From: CAZMXP01 sp964570285
Lineage (GTDB): Bacteria > Planctomycetota > PLA2
DNA length: 25,296 bases
Direction of reading: 5' to 3'
NCBI GenBank assembly: GCA_964570285.1
Contig: CAZMXP010000064.1
Coordinates: forward strand, 1-25,296
Below the pieces are notes generated by a model. That model was not told where the DNA came from. It saw nothing but the letters and a program-made list of their open reading frames with translations, and did not search any database. Made by a program: the position numbers and the translations under genes. How positions within the stretch are numbered: position 1 is the first letter of the stretch; every line of letters begins with the position of its first letter. Shown piece after piece: positions 15,289 through 22,269 of this stretch.

Positions 15289-15780
15289 ATGGCGAGGGCA
15301 ATGAGCAGTCTCTTGCGGAGGGTTCGTGGCGTCGTGGCGACCGGTCTGCTCTGGGCGCCTGCCTGGGCGGCGATCTTCACGCTCTTGATCGGTATCCCTT
15401 CGATCTTCATTCCCATTCGAGGCGATGCAGGTCCGATCCGGATGATCGCCATCATCGCTTGGGTTGGACTCGTGTCCGGTGCGCTCTTCGGTGTCGTCTT
15501 GTCCTTCGCCGAAAGCCGAAAGTCCGTCGGCGACTTGTCGCTGGTACGTGCGGCATTGTGGGGGATCCTGGCCTCCGCCGTCTTCCCGCTTGTGACCGAT
15601 CGCGCCGACCAGGTGTTCTGGACGTGTCCGCTTGGTCTCATCACTTCCGTGATCCTGATTGCGGTTGCCCGCAACGCCGAACTCCGCGAACGGAATCAAC
15701 CCCGCCGAGGGCGAGACGTGCTTGCAGCGTGCGTCCTCATCCCTCTCCGGAACGCGCTCGATGCTGCCCGGGAGCGGTGA
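15289..15780 (+). CDS. Hypothetical four-helix membrane protein
   Basis: The 163-aa product has hydrophobic segments at about 19-43, 51-74, 86-102 and 112-127, then a basic, Arg-rich tail, so an inner-membrane protein with the C-terminus in the cytoplasm is likely. Features such as FAESRKS (73-79), LSLVRAALWGILASAVFPL (83-101) and TDRADQVFWTCPLG (103-116) are ordered but I cannot attach a function. Start candidates are ATG 15289, ATG 15301 and GTG 15253; the last lies inside the attC-like arm, so 15289 is preferred. It would be the second cassette-like gene. No attC-like site is visible after its stop. Confidence 0.6.
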   Translation: MARAMSSLLRRVRGVVATGLLWAPAWAAIFTLLIGIPSIFIPIRGDAGPIRMIAIIAWVGLVSGALFGVVLSFAESRKSVGDLSLVRAALWGILASAVFPLVTDRADQVFWTCPLGLITSVILIAVARNAELRERNQPRRGRDVLAACVLIPLRNALDAARER

Positions 15781-15908
15781 GGTGAACCGGCCGTCCCCGC
15801 AGGAGCGTGCCGCTGACCGCGCTGCGCGCCGCCGCCGAACCTGATCCCCGACGCGATGGTCCTCCGCCGCCTCATCGCGCGGCACAATCTGACCGTCGGC
15901 AGTCGCTG

Positions 15909-16130
15909 TTGCGCGACTATCACCTCAACATCTTCAACAGCCGGGAGTACGGCGGCCATGTCGCCGACATCCCCTACCTCGAGCTCTGCTCAGCATTCGG
16001 GGATGCTCCGGAGGTGGCGTTGAAGGCGGTTCGCGAGGCGCAAGCGGCGTGGCTCACCGACGCACGCGAAGCAGGCCGGCCGGTCCCCCCGCCGCGCGAC
16101 CAGCCCGCCATCTACGAACCCGCCGACTGA
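15909..16130 (+). CDS. HicB-family antitoxin without visible HicA
   Basis: The 73-aa product matches the short HicB antitoxin fold: YHLNIFNSREYGG (4-16), VADIPYLELCSAFGDAPEVAL (18-38) and AWLTDAREAGRP (47-58), ending in PAIYEPAD. HicB proteins neutralise the HicA mRNA-interferase by a degraded RNase H-like domain. The likely start is TTG at 15909, giving the usual 70-75-aa length with R-D-Y-H at the N-terminus; no ribosome site is clear, and the frame stays open to 15807 without a plausible longer product. This minimal form has no separate DNA-binding domain. No HicA gene is adjacent, so it is an orphan or its partner has decayed. Confidence 0.65.
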   Translation: MRDYHLNIFNSREYGGHVADIPYLELCSAFGDAPEVALKAVREAQAAWLTDAREAGRPVPPPRDQPAIYEPAD

Positions 16131-16134
16131 GTCG

Positions 16135-16180
16135 CGCCTTCGTGACTTCGAGCTTTCATGGTTCTCCGATCGGATCGTGC
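16135..16180 (+). repeat. CTTCG-family direct repeat, left copy
   Basis: This 46-base copy matches 16486-16531 at 40 of 46 positions without gaps; the shared beginning is CGCCTTCGTGACTTCGAG and the shared end GATCGTGC. The internal CTTCG-GTGGTT pattern ties it to the inverted pair at 377-478. It lies just after the hicB stop codon. Confidence 0.75.
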
Positions 16181-16269
16181 ACCCCTAACCACACGCGGAT
16201 CGTCCGCGCGATGCCGACCCGCAGGCAGAGCCCGCCCCGCCTGCGGAGCAGCACAACCCCCCGCCCGGC

Positions 16270-16421
16270 CCCGAGTCTGCTACGAGCCGGATGGACTCGA
16301 GGTCGAATTCGTGAGCGCATCCGGCAAGACAGAAGCGCTTGTCACGCTCACGGAAGCCGACGTGCGCGCCGTCGCAGACGGCGAACTGATCGCGGTCAGG
16401 CGTTTGGACCGGTCGGCGTGA
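16270..16421 (+). pseudogene. DUF4926-like remnant lacking a start
   Basis: The frame from about 16270 encodes CYEPDGLEVEFVSASGKTEA and then LVTLTEADVRAVADGELIAVRRL. This resembles the C-terminal half of small DUF4926-type proteins (VEFV-x-x-x-G-T-x-ALVTL), often found among toxin-antitoxin and accessory genes. There is no ATG, GTG or TTG that would give the normal N-terminal half; upstream sequence in frame is Pro/Arg-rich noise. It ends in TGA 16419-16421 and lies between the two 46-bp direct repeats. I read it as a gene fragment. The family link is from memory of the motif and is tentative. Confidence 0.4.
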
Positions 16422-16485
16422 GGACACCGCCCAACCTGCCCCTGCAGCCAAGGCTGTACTGACGCCCCAGCAGTTCGCCCGAAGC

Positions 16486-16531
16486 CGCCTTCGTGACTTC
16501 GAGTCTTCGTGGTTTTCCTATCCGATCGTGC
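16486..16531 (+). repeat. CTTCG-family direct repeat, right copy
   Basis: Direct partner of 16135-16180 (40/46 identical), 305 bp downstream, here with the fuller CTTCGTGGTT core seen at 471-478. It ends 60 bp before the LsrF-like gene. Confidence 0.75.
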
Positions 16532-16590
16532 CGTCCGCGCCACCCGCGAATTGTTCGCGCGCCGCGGGCCTAGGCGCTATGCTCGCGCCC

Positions 16591-17376
16591 ATGGACTGGG
16601 GCATGCGCCAGCGCCTTGCGGGCATCCTGCGGCCGGAGACCGGCCGGGCGGTGATGCTCGCCGTCGACCACGGCTACTTCCTCGGCCCGACGACGGGGCT
16701 CGAGGACGCGCGGGCCACGATCGCGCCGCTGCTTGGCCACGCCGACTCGCTGATGTGCACCCGCGGCGTGCTGCGCACGAGCGTCGATCCCGAGCGCTGC
16801 CCGCCGGTGGTTCTGCGCGTCTCCGGCGGCTCCAGCGTGCTGAAGGAGCTTTCGAACGAGGCGATCACCGTCTCGATCGAGGATGCGCTCCGCCTCAACG
16901 TGGCGGCCGTCGCGCTCTCGATCTTCGTCGGCGCCGAGTTCGAGAGGCAGACGCTCACGAGCCTCGCGACGCTCGTCGACGAGGCGACGCGCTACGGCAT
17001 CCCGGTGCTCGCGGTCACCGCCGTGGGCAAGGAGATGGTGCGCGACGCGCGCTACCTCTCGCTCTGCTGCCGCATCGCGGCGGAGATGGGCGCGCAGATC
17101 GTCAAGACCTACTACTGCGCCGAGTTCGAGAGCGTCGTTTCTAGCTGCCCCGTGCCGATCGTCGTCGCGGGGGGGAAGAAGACGCCCGAGAAGGAGGCGC
17201 TCGCCCTTGCCCACAACGCCATTTCGGGGGGGGCGCGGGGGGTCGACATGGGGCGCAACATCTTCCAGTCCGACCACCCGGTCGCGATGATCCGCGCGGT
17301 GCGCGCCGTCGTGCACGAGGGCAAGAGCGCCGGCGAGGGGTTCGAGCTCTATCGCGAGTACGCTAGAGGGGCGTGA
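16591..17376 (+). CDS. lsrF: LsrF-like class I aldolase/thiolase
   Basis: LsrF of enteric bacteria moves an acetyl group from the autoinducer-2 breakdown product 3-hydroxy-5-phosphonooxypentane-2,4-dione to CoA. The 261-aa product follows E. coli LsrF closely: MDWGMRQRLAGI at the start, VMLAVDHGYFLGPTTGLE (21-38), ADSLMCTRGVLR (51-62), and GVDMGRNIFQSDHPVAMI near the end. The Schiff-base lysine is K172 in GAQIVKTYY, and VAGGKKTPE forms the phosphate site. The ATG at 16591 aligns with the family core; TATGCT lies 7 nt before it. No other lsr genes are present; it is instead coupled to ispG by a GTGA overlap. The relatives include FbaB- and ADH-synthase-like aldolases, so the actual reaction may differ here. 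Confidence 0.82.
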   Translation: MDWGMRQRLAGILRPETGRAVMLAVDHGYFLGPTTGLEDARATIAPLLGHADSLMCTRGVLRTSVDPERCPPVVLRVSGGSSVLKELSNEAITVSIEDALRLNVAAVALSIFVGAEFERQTLTSLATLVDEATRYGIPVLAVTAVGKEMVRDARYLSLCCRIAAEMGAQIVKTYYCAEFESVVSSCPVPIVVAGGKKTPEKEALALAHNAISGGARGVDMGRNIFQSDHPVAMIRAVRAVVHEGKSAGEGFELYREYARGA

Positions 17377-18602
17377 GCCAACCTCCCCGGCGCCCCTCCC
17401 GCATCGTCCACGTGGGCAGCGTGCCCATCGGCGGCGACCACCCGATCGTCATCCAGTCGATGACCGACACCGACACCGCCGATGTGGCGGCGACGGTGGC
17501 GCAGTGCAGGCTGCTCGCGGACGCGGGCAGCGAACTCGTCCGCGTGACCGTCAACAACGACGACGCGGCGCGCGCGGTGCCGGAGGTGAAGCGGCGGCTC
17601 GCCGGTCTCGGCTGCAACGTGCCGCTGGTGGGCGACTTCCACTTCATCGGCCACCGCCTGCTGCGCGACCATCCCGGCTGCGCGACCGCGCTCGACAAGT
17701 TCCGGATCAACCCGGGCAACGTCGGCCGCGGGAACCGGCGCGACGAGAACTTCGCGGCCTTCATACGCGTGGCCTGCGACCTCGGGAAGCCGGTGCGGAT
17801 CGGCGTCAACGCGGGGAGCCTCGACCCGGAGGTGCTGGCGGCGAAGATGGACGAGAACGGCCGCCGCAGCGAGCCCCTCTCAGCCGAAGAGGTCGAGAAC
17901 GGGGCGCTGGTCGAGAGCGCGGTGAGCAGCGTCGAGGAGGCGATCGCGCTCGGCCTGCCGCCCGACCGCATCCTCGTGAGCTGCAAGGTCTCGCGGCTGC
18001 CGCAGATGGTCTCGGTCTACCGGACGCTGGCGGCCCGCCTCGACGTGCCGCTGCACTTGGGCCTCACCGAGGCGGGCCTCGGCATGAAGGGGATCGTCGC
18101 GACGACGGCGGCGCTCTCGGTGCTGCTCGCCGAGGGCATCGGCGACACGATCCGCGCGAGCCTGACGCCCGAGGTCGGCGGCGACCGCGCGAAGGAGGTG
18201 CGCCTCTGCCAGGAGATCCTCCAGGCGATGGAGCTGAGGCGCTTCCGGCCGAGCGTGACCGCCTGCCCCGGATGCGGACGCACCACGTCGACGCTCTTCC
18301 GGGAGCTGGCCGAACAGATCCAGGGCCACCTCGAGCGCAAGCTGCCCGAGTGGCGCGCCCGCCACCCCGGCAGCCAGACGCTGACCGTCGCCGTGATGGG
18401 CTGCGTCGTCAACGGCCCCGGCGAGAGCCGCGCCGCCGACATCGGCATCTCGCTGCCCGGCAGCGGCGAATCGCCGAAGGCGCCCGTCTACATCGACGGC
18501 GAGCGCGTGATGCACCTCGAGGGGCCGACGATCGCCGAGGAGTTCCTCGCGCTGGTCGAACGCTACGTCGACACCCGGTGGGGAGGCGGCGCGAGGCGCT
18601 AG
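17373..18602 (+). CDS. ispG: 4-hydroxy-3-methylbut-2-enyl diphosphate synthase IspG (GcpE)
   Basis: IspG is the [4Fe-4S] enzyme of the non-mevalonate isoprenoid pathway that reductively opens MEcPP to HMBPP. The 409-aa product has the TIM-barrel start VGSVPIGGDHPIVIQSMTDT, the DFHFIGHR segment, KFRINPGN (109-116), and GVNAGSLDPE. The iron-sulfur ligands are C298 and C301 (ACPGCGRT) and C344 (GCVVNGPGE). It is the single-domain bacterial type without the plant insert. The GTG start overlaps the LsrF-like stop as GTGA, with AGAGGGG before it. Its stop overlaps the convergent DUF4143 gene by 4 bp. Isoprenoid supply links it loosely to menaquinone synthesis upstream. Confidence 0.96.
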   Translation: MSQPPRRPSRIVHVGSVPIGGDHPIVIQSMTDTDTADVAATVAQCRLLADAGSELVRVTVNNDDAARAVPEVKRRLAGLGCNVPLVGDFHFIGHRLLRDHPGCATALDKFRINPGNVGRGNRRDENFAAFIRVACDLGKPVRIGVNAGSLDPEVLAAKMDENGRRSEPLSAEEVENGALVESAVSSVEEAIALGLPPDRILVSCKVSRLPQMVSVYRTLAARLDVPLHLGLTEAGLGMKGIVATTAALSVLLAEGIGDTIRASLTPEVGGDRAKEVRLCQEILQAMELRRFRPSVTACPGCGRTTSTLFRELAEQIQGHLERKLPEWRARHPGSQTLTVAVMGCVVNGPGESRAADIGISLPGSGESPKAPVYIDGERVMHLEGPTIAEEFLALVERYVDTRWGGGARR

Positions 18603-19768
18603 CTCGCGCCCTGCGCGAAGCGGTCGAATTCCGCGAAGAAGCGCCGCCACGGCAGCACCTCGACGCCGTCGATCTCCGATGCGTGTTGCGCCGTGCAGAC
18701 GATGACCCGGGGGGTTCCGGGATGCGCGTCGCCGAAGGTCCGAAGGCCCGAGAGGTCCGACCCGCCGAGATCGCCGCGTGCCTTGATCTCGATCGCGGCG
18801 CGCAGGACGCCGTGGCGTTCGAAGACGAGGTCCACCTCGGCGCCCATGTGCGTGCGCCAGAAGTAGGCCTTCGTCTCCGGATGGAGGTAGTCGAGCATGC
18901 GCACGCACTCGGTCACGACCCACTGCTCGAAGAGGCGGCCGCGCAGCAGCCCGTCCGGCTCGGCGAGGAGGCGGTTCGTCAGCGCGTTCGTGACGCCGGT
19001 GTCGAAGAAGTAGAACTTCGGATGCGCGACGAGTCTCGCCCGCGGGCTGTGGCGCCACGGCTCGAGCCGAAAGCCCAGGAGCGTGTCCTCGAGGATCGAG
19101 TAGTACTCCCGGACGGTGCGCGCGGCGACCCCGGCGTCGCGGGCGATCGCGCTCGCGTTCACCAACTCGCCCGACTGCGCCGCCGCGACGTCGAGGAAGC
19201 GGCCGAAGCCGCCGATGTTCCGGACGAGCGCCTCCGCGAAGACCTCTTCGCGCAGATAGGTCTGCGCATAGGACCGAAGGAAGTCGACCGCGCCGTCGCC
19301 GGGAAGCGACAGCGCCTGCGGGAGCGTGCCGAGGCGCAGCGCCACATCGAGGTCGAACGCCTCCCCCGTCTCGCGGAGAGTCAGCGGATGGAGTCTCCGG
19401 ACCGACGCCCGGCCCGCGAGCAGATTGGCCCCGCCTCGACGCAGCTTCCGCGCGCTCGAACCGGTGAGGATGAATCGCGCCCGCGTCTCCTCGATGAGGG
19501 CGTGTACCTCATCGAGCAGTGCGGGCACCTTCTGCACCTCGTCGACAAAGACCGTCCCGGCGCCATCGCGGATCGCAGCGGCGGCTTCGCGGCGGAACCG
19601 TCCGGGGTCCTTCGAGTAGGCGAGCGAGCTCTCGTGGCTCAGCAGGTCGACGCTCCACGAGTTCGGCGGTAGCGCGAGCCGGACAAGCGTGCTCTTGCCC
19701 GTCTGCCGCGGCCCCAGCAGCAGCACGGAACGCTCGCGGGGAAGCTCAAGCAGCCTGCGATATGTCAC
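18599..19768 (-). CDS. AAA ATPase with DUF4143 domain
   Basis: The 389-aa protein belongs to the large, horizontally mobile AAA_14/DUF4143 family. Walker A is GPRQTGKS (19-26), Walker B VFVDEVQ (73-79), and ILTGSSARKLR (100-110) is the sensor-1 stretch. The C-terminal third is the DUF4143 part, whose GAEVDLVF...AIEIKARGD pattern resembles a PD-(D/E)xK nuclease core. Cellular roles are poorly known; defence or DNA-related functions are usually proposed. The start is GTG 19768 with TACAAT 6 nt upstream, in an AT-rich patch unlike its neighbours, a sign of separate acquisition. It converges on ispG with a 4-bp overlap. Confidence 0.88.
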   Translation of the reverse strand: MTYRRLLELPRERSVLLLGPRQTGKSTLVRLALPPNSWSVDLLSHESSLAYSKDPGRFRREAAAAIRDGAGTVFVDEVQKVPALLDEVHALIEETRARFILTGSSARKLRRGGANLLAGRASVRRLHPLTLRETGEAFDLDVALRLGTLPQALSLPGDGAVDFLRSYAQTYLREEVFAEALVRNIGGFGRFLDVAAAQSGELVNASAIARDAGVAARTVREYYSILEDTLLGFRLEPWRHSPRARLVAHPKFYFFDTGVTNALTNRLLAEPDGLLRGRLFEQWVVTECVRMLDYLHPETKAYFWRTHMGAEVDLVFERHGVLRAAIEIKARGDLGGSDLSGLRTFGDAHPGTPRVIVCTAQHASEIDGVEVLPWRRFFAEFDRFAQGAS

Positions 19769-19774
19769 AGCCTA

Positions 19775-19780
19775 ATTGTA
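19775..19780 (-). promoter_or_regulatory. Probable -10 hexamer for the DUF4143 gene
   Basis: On the minus strand TACAAT lies 6 nt before the GTG start, so transcription would begin at or next to the start codon. It belongs to an AT-rich stretch (about 19770-19865) in very GC-rich DNA. CTAAT at 19772-19776 recurs inverted as ATTAG at about 19805-19809, which might mark an operator. No clear -35 was found. Confidence 0.45.
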
Positions 19781-19907
19781 TTACAGTTCGGCATAAAGTG
19801 ACGCATTAGTTCAGCAGACCGCCCCTGTCGCCATAAACAACCATCTAGTAAATACTTACACATCGCAGTCGTCGTGCCGATTCGCGCCACCGGTCCAAGA
19901 GGCCTGT

Positions 19908-19955
19908 CTTCGCGCCTTCGCGCCTTCGCGCCTTCGCGTCTTTGCGTCTTTGCGT
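19908..19955 (+). repeat. Tandem 8-bp repeat, six units
   Basis: Six back-to-back octamers: CTTCGCGC three times, then CTTCGCGT once and CTTTGCGT twice. It is related in sequence to the CTTCG intergenic family. The 365-base gap 19769-20133 also holds the AT-rich patch to its left; to its right, up to the carbonic anhydrase stop, I see only GC-rich sequence without a gene. Confidence 0.85.
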
Positions 19956-20133
19956 CATCGTCGTCCTCGTCAGGCGGGAGTCCGCCCCCCGCCCCCCGCA
20001 CCGTTCACGACGCCATGCTCTCGACGAGCGAGTTCAGCGCGGCACGCCGACGGCGACGATAGACGCAGCGCACACAGGCGCGGACTGGGGGGAAGGGCGG
20101 CGCAGGGATGCCGCCCTCCCCCCCGCGCCCCCC

Positions 20134-20763
20134 CTACTCGCCCTCGGGCAACCCGTCGAAGAAGTCGACGACGCCTGTCTCGAGCGAGTACTCGGCGCCG
20201 ACGACGCAGAGGCCGTCGTGCTCGATCAACTGCTCGAGGATCTCGGAGCCGTGCCGCAGGTGGTTCGCCGACGCGCGGATGTTGGCGCGGATCGACTGGC
20301 GCACCAGCGCGTCGTGGGTGAGGCCGAGGCCGCCCGCGAGCAGCGGCTCCACCGACGGACGCACGCGGTCGACGATCGACCGGAGGTTCTTCGATTGCGC
20401 CGCGCTCGGGCGGCCGAGCTCCTCCAACGTCGCGAGGATCGCGCCGCACTGCGTGTGGCCGAGCACGACGACGAGCCGCGTGCCGAACCGCTCGGCGGCG
20501 AACTCGACGCTGCCCACCTGCGACGGCGCGACGATGTTTCCGGCGACGCGGATCACGAAGAGGTCGCCGAGCCCCTGGTCGAAGACGATCTCCGCGGGCA
20601 CGCGGGAGTCGGAACATCCGAGGATGATCGCGAAGGGCTCCTGCGCGGCCGCGACTTCGCGGCGGCGCGTAGGGTCCGCCACCGCCTGGCTCGTCAGGTC
20701 TTCCGCCGCGAACCGGTGGTTCCCCTCCCGCAGGCGTGCGAGGGCTTCGTGCGCCGGGATCAT
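20134..20763 (-). CDS. Beta-class carbonic anhydrase
   Basis: The enzyme interconverts CO2 and bicarbonate in the cytoplasm. The 209-aa product carries the full zinc site: C50 and D52-R54 in GCSDSR, and H103 with C106 in GHTQCGA. FVIRVAGNIV (69-78) and the LVVVLGHTQCG strand are standard for beta-CA, and the ending ETGVVDFFDG is typical. The ATG at 20763 has AGGAAGG 4-5 nt upstream; the frame stays open to 21189 but the added residues are Arg/Ser/Pro-rich noise. It stands alone, with long gaps on both sides. The gap 20764-21276 (513 bases) shows no gene or recognisable signal beyond weak promoter-like bits. Confidence 0.94.
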   Translation of the reverse strand: MIPAHEALARLREGNHRFAAEDLTSQAVADPTRRREVAAAQEPFAIILGCSDSRVPAEIVFDQGLGDLFVIRVAGNIVAPSQVGSVEFAAERFGTRLVVVLGHTQCGAILATLEELGRPSAAQSKNLRSIVDRVRPSVEPLLAGGLGLTHDALVRQSIRANIRASANHLRHGSEILEQLIEHDGLCVVGAEYSLETGVVDFFDGLPEGE

Positions 20764-21264
20764 CGTCCTTCCTCTCGCGGCGAGGGTCTCCGCGTCGCCC
20801 TGGTGCGACGCGGTGCTCGCGCCGCAGAATCCTACACGGCAGACGGAACGGCGCGTCGCAGTACGGCTCCACGCCGCAACCAACTGAGAGACGGCCGAAG
20901 GCGGCGCTGCGGCGAGGAGGAGTCCCTGTCGCGTTCGCCCTGAGAGAAGCTCTGGGGCCTTGTGCCGCTTCGGACGCGGCCAAGGACGCGTCATGGCGGA
21001 GTGCGGTCCCCGCGGCAGGAAGGTGCCTTGGTGTCCTCGGGTACGTGCGGTTCTCGTTCCCGGGGTGTGGGTCACGGATGCATGAGAACTCACGCAAGGA
21101 GCGAAGAGTCCGAGGGGTTTAGGGTGCGATGACTCCGACCGGGAGGCAATCGCGGTTCGCCGAGCCCTTTGGGTCGCGCTCCGCATCACCGGCCCGACCG
21201 ACAGCCCCCCTCAGAATCGAGCGGAAGGCCCTCCCCCCCGTGGTCGGCGGGGGTCTCGCGGGAG

Positions 21265-21270
21265 TAGAAT
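21265..21270 (+). promoter_or_regulatory. Possible -10 hexamer TAGAAT before the 116-aa gene
   Basis: TAGAAT lies 6 nt before the ATG at 21277, and no Shine-Dalgarno sequence fits between, so the mRNA may be leaderless. The -35 region is unconvincing. Confidence 0.35.
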
Positions 21271-21276
21271 CCCCTC

Positions 21277-21627
21277 ATGGCCGTGTCTTCGCGGAAGCCG
21301 GTCCTCGTCGGCGGCTACACCATCGCGCTCTTCGCGCTGGCCGGCGTCTTCGGGTACGGGGTCTTCATGATCCAGGACTTCATGGACAAGTTCGGCAGCG
21401 ACTTCGCACGCGTCGCCCGCTACGTGCGCGACTATCAGGGGCTGATGGCCGGAATCTGCCTCGTCACCGCACTGCTTCGCGCCGCCCGCGCGCGCGCGGC
21501 GCGGATCGCCACGACCGTGACGAGCTTCCTGCTTGCCCTCGTGATCCCGGCCGGAACCATCTGCTTTGTCTACTGGCTCATGAAGGTGCGCCCGGAGGAG
21601 TTGCCGACTCACGAGAGCGCCGACTAG
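21277..21627 (+). CDS. Hypothetical small membrane protein
   Basis: The 116-aa product has hydrophobic segments at about 10-32, 54-69 and 78-102, with an Arg-rich stretch (RAARARAARI, about 68-77) before the last. I know of no family. The N-terminus is short and basic, suggesting Nin topology. The ATG at 21277 is the first in frame and codon use afterwards matches the genome, so it is probably real. It stands alone between two gene-poor gaps; the following gap 21628-21985 contains a hairpin at 21940-21971 and the vapBC promoter, otherwise nothing recognised. Confidence 0.6.
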   Translation: MAVSSRKPVLVGGYTIALFALAGVFGYGVFMIQDFMDKFGSDFARVARYVRDYQGLMAGICLVTALLRAARARAARIATTVTSFLLALVIPAGTICFVYWLMKVRPEELPTHESAD

Positions 21628-21939
21628 GGCGTGACGTCCCGGACCGAGAGACGAAGTCACACGCGGAGGGTGCGCGCTTGTCGCGCCGGAGCCTGTCGAG
21701 GGTGAGGTGCGCCGACTGACGCAGGCGGGCTGATCCGGAGCGGCGTCACCGTCCCCAATCCCGGTACGGCAAGCAGTGGCGCAGAAGGCGTTGCGCTTCG
21801 GATCTGCGACCCGTGCGCGCGGCTCCGTGCCAGCCGCCCGCCGGTCGCTTCGCCGGAGGGCTCTCCGCGCTCGCGACGGACCCGGCCAACGCTCCCAACC
21901 ACTGAACCCGCGATCTCGAAGCCCGTCGGAGCCGCCCGC

Positions 21940-21971
21940 AGGCCAGCCAAGTCTCTTGGTGTGGCTGGCCT
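21940..21971. repeat. Perfect 10-bp hairpin upstream of vapBC
   Basis: AGGCCAGCCA at 21940-21949 is the exact inverse of TGGCTGGCCT at 21962-21971, with a 12-base loop. It ends 14 bases before the -35 element of the vapBC promoter. It could end upstream transcription, though no U-run follows, or be part of the regulatory region. Confidence 0.6.
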
Positions 21972-21985
21972 CAGACAACCCAAGC

Positions 21986-22013
21986 TTGACGCGGCGTCGT
22001 ACACATGTATGCT
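21986..22013 (+). promoter_or_regulatory. Sigma70-type promoter of vapBC with possible operator
   Basis: TTGACG (21986-21991) and TATGCT (22008-22013) are separated by 16 bases and are the best sigma70 match in the window. The start point would fall at about 22020-22021, on the GTG start of vapB, so the message would be leaderless. CACAT (22002-22006) and ATGTG (22019-22023) form an inverted pair around the -10, where a VapB dimer could bind for autoregulation. Confidence 0.65.
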
Positions 22014-22020
22014 CACCTAT

Positions 22021-22266
22021 GTGCGCACAACCATCGTCATCGATGATCACCTAGGCCGCGAGGCGAAGAGGCTCGCTGCCAAACGCGGGATCACGCTGAG
22101 TGCTCTCGTAGGCCAAGCGCTCCGCGCGGCCTTGGCGGCGCCTGCGCCCCCCGCCCAGCCGTTCGAAATGGTGACCTTCGGGGATGGTTCGCCGAAGACC
22201 CACCACGAGCCGGCGGACCTCGCCGCCACCCAAGAGCAGGACGACCTTCACTCGCTCGCGGAGTAG
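22021..22266 (+). CDS. VapB-type ribbon-helix-helix antitoxin
   Basis: The 81-aa product begins VRTTIVIDDHLGREAKRLAA, a ribbon-helix-helix DNA-binding domain (beta strand, then two helices to about residue 40). The C-terminal half is flexible and Pro/Asp-rich and should wrap the toxin. GTG at 22021 is the natural start for this family; an ATG at 22009 in frame overlaps the -10 element. It is followed after 3 nt by the PIN-domain toxin. Such antitoxins repress their own promoter together with the toxin. Confidence 0.85.
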   Translation: MRTTIVIDDHLGREAKRLAAKRGITLSALVGQALRAALAAPAPPAQPFEMVTFGDGSPKTHHEPADLAATQEQDDLHSLAE

Positions 22267-22269
22267 AGC

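Noticed and set aside
17504..19672. A 722-codon plus-strand frame across ispG and the DUF4143 gene
   Set aside because: It spans two well-identified genes in other frames and shows no motif.
19908..19955. Possible CRISPR array
   Set aside because: Units of 8 bp are contiguous without spacers and there are no cas genes; it is a simple tandem repeat.
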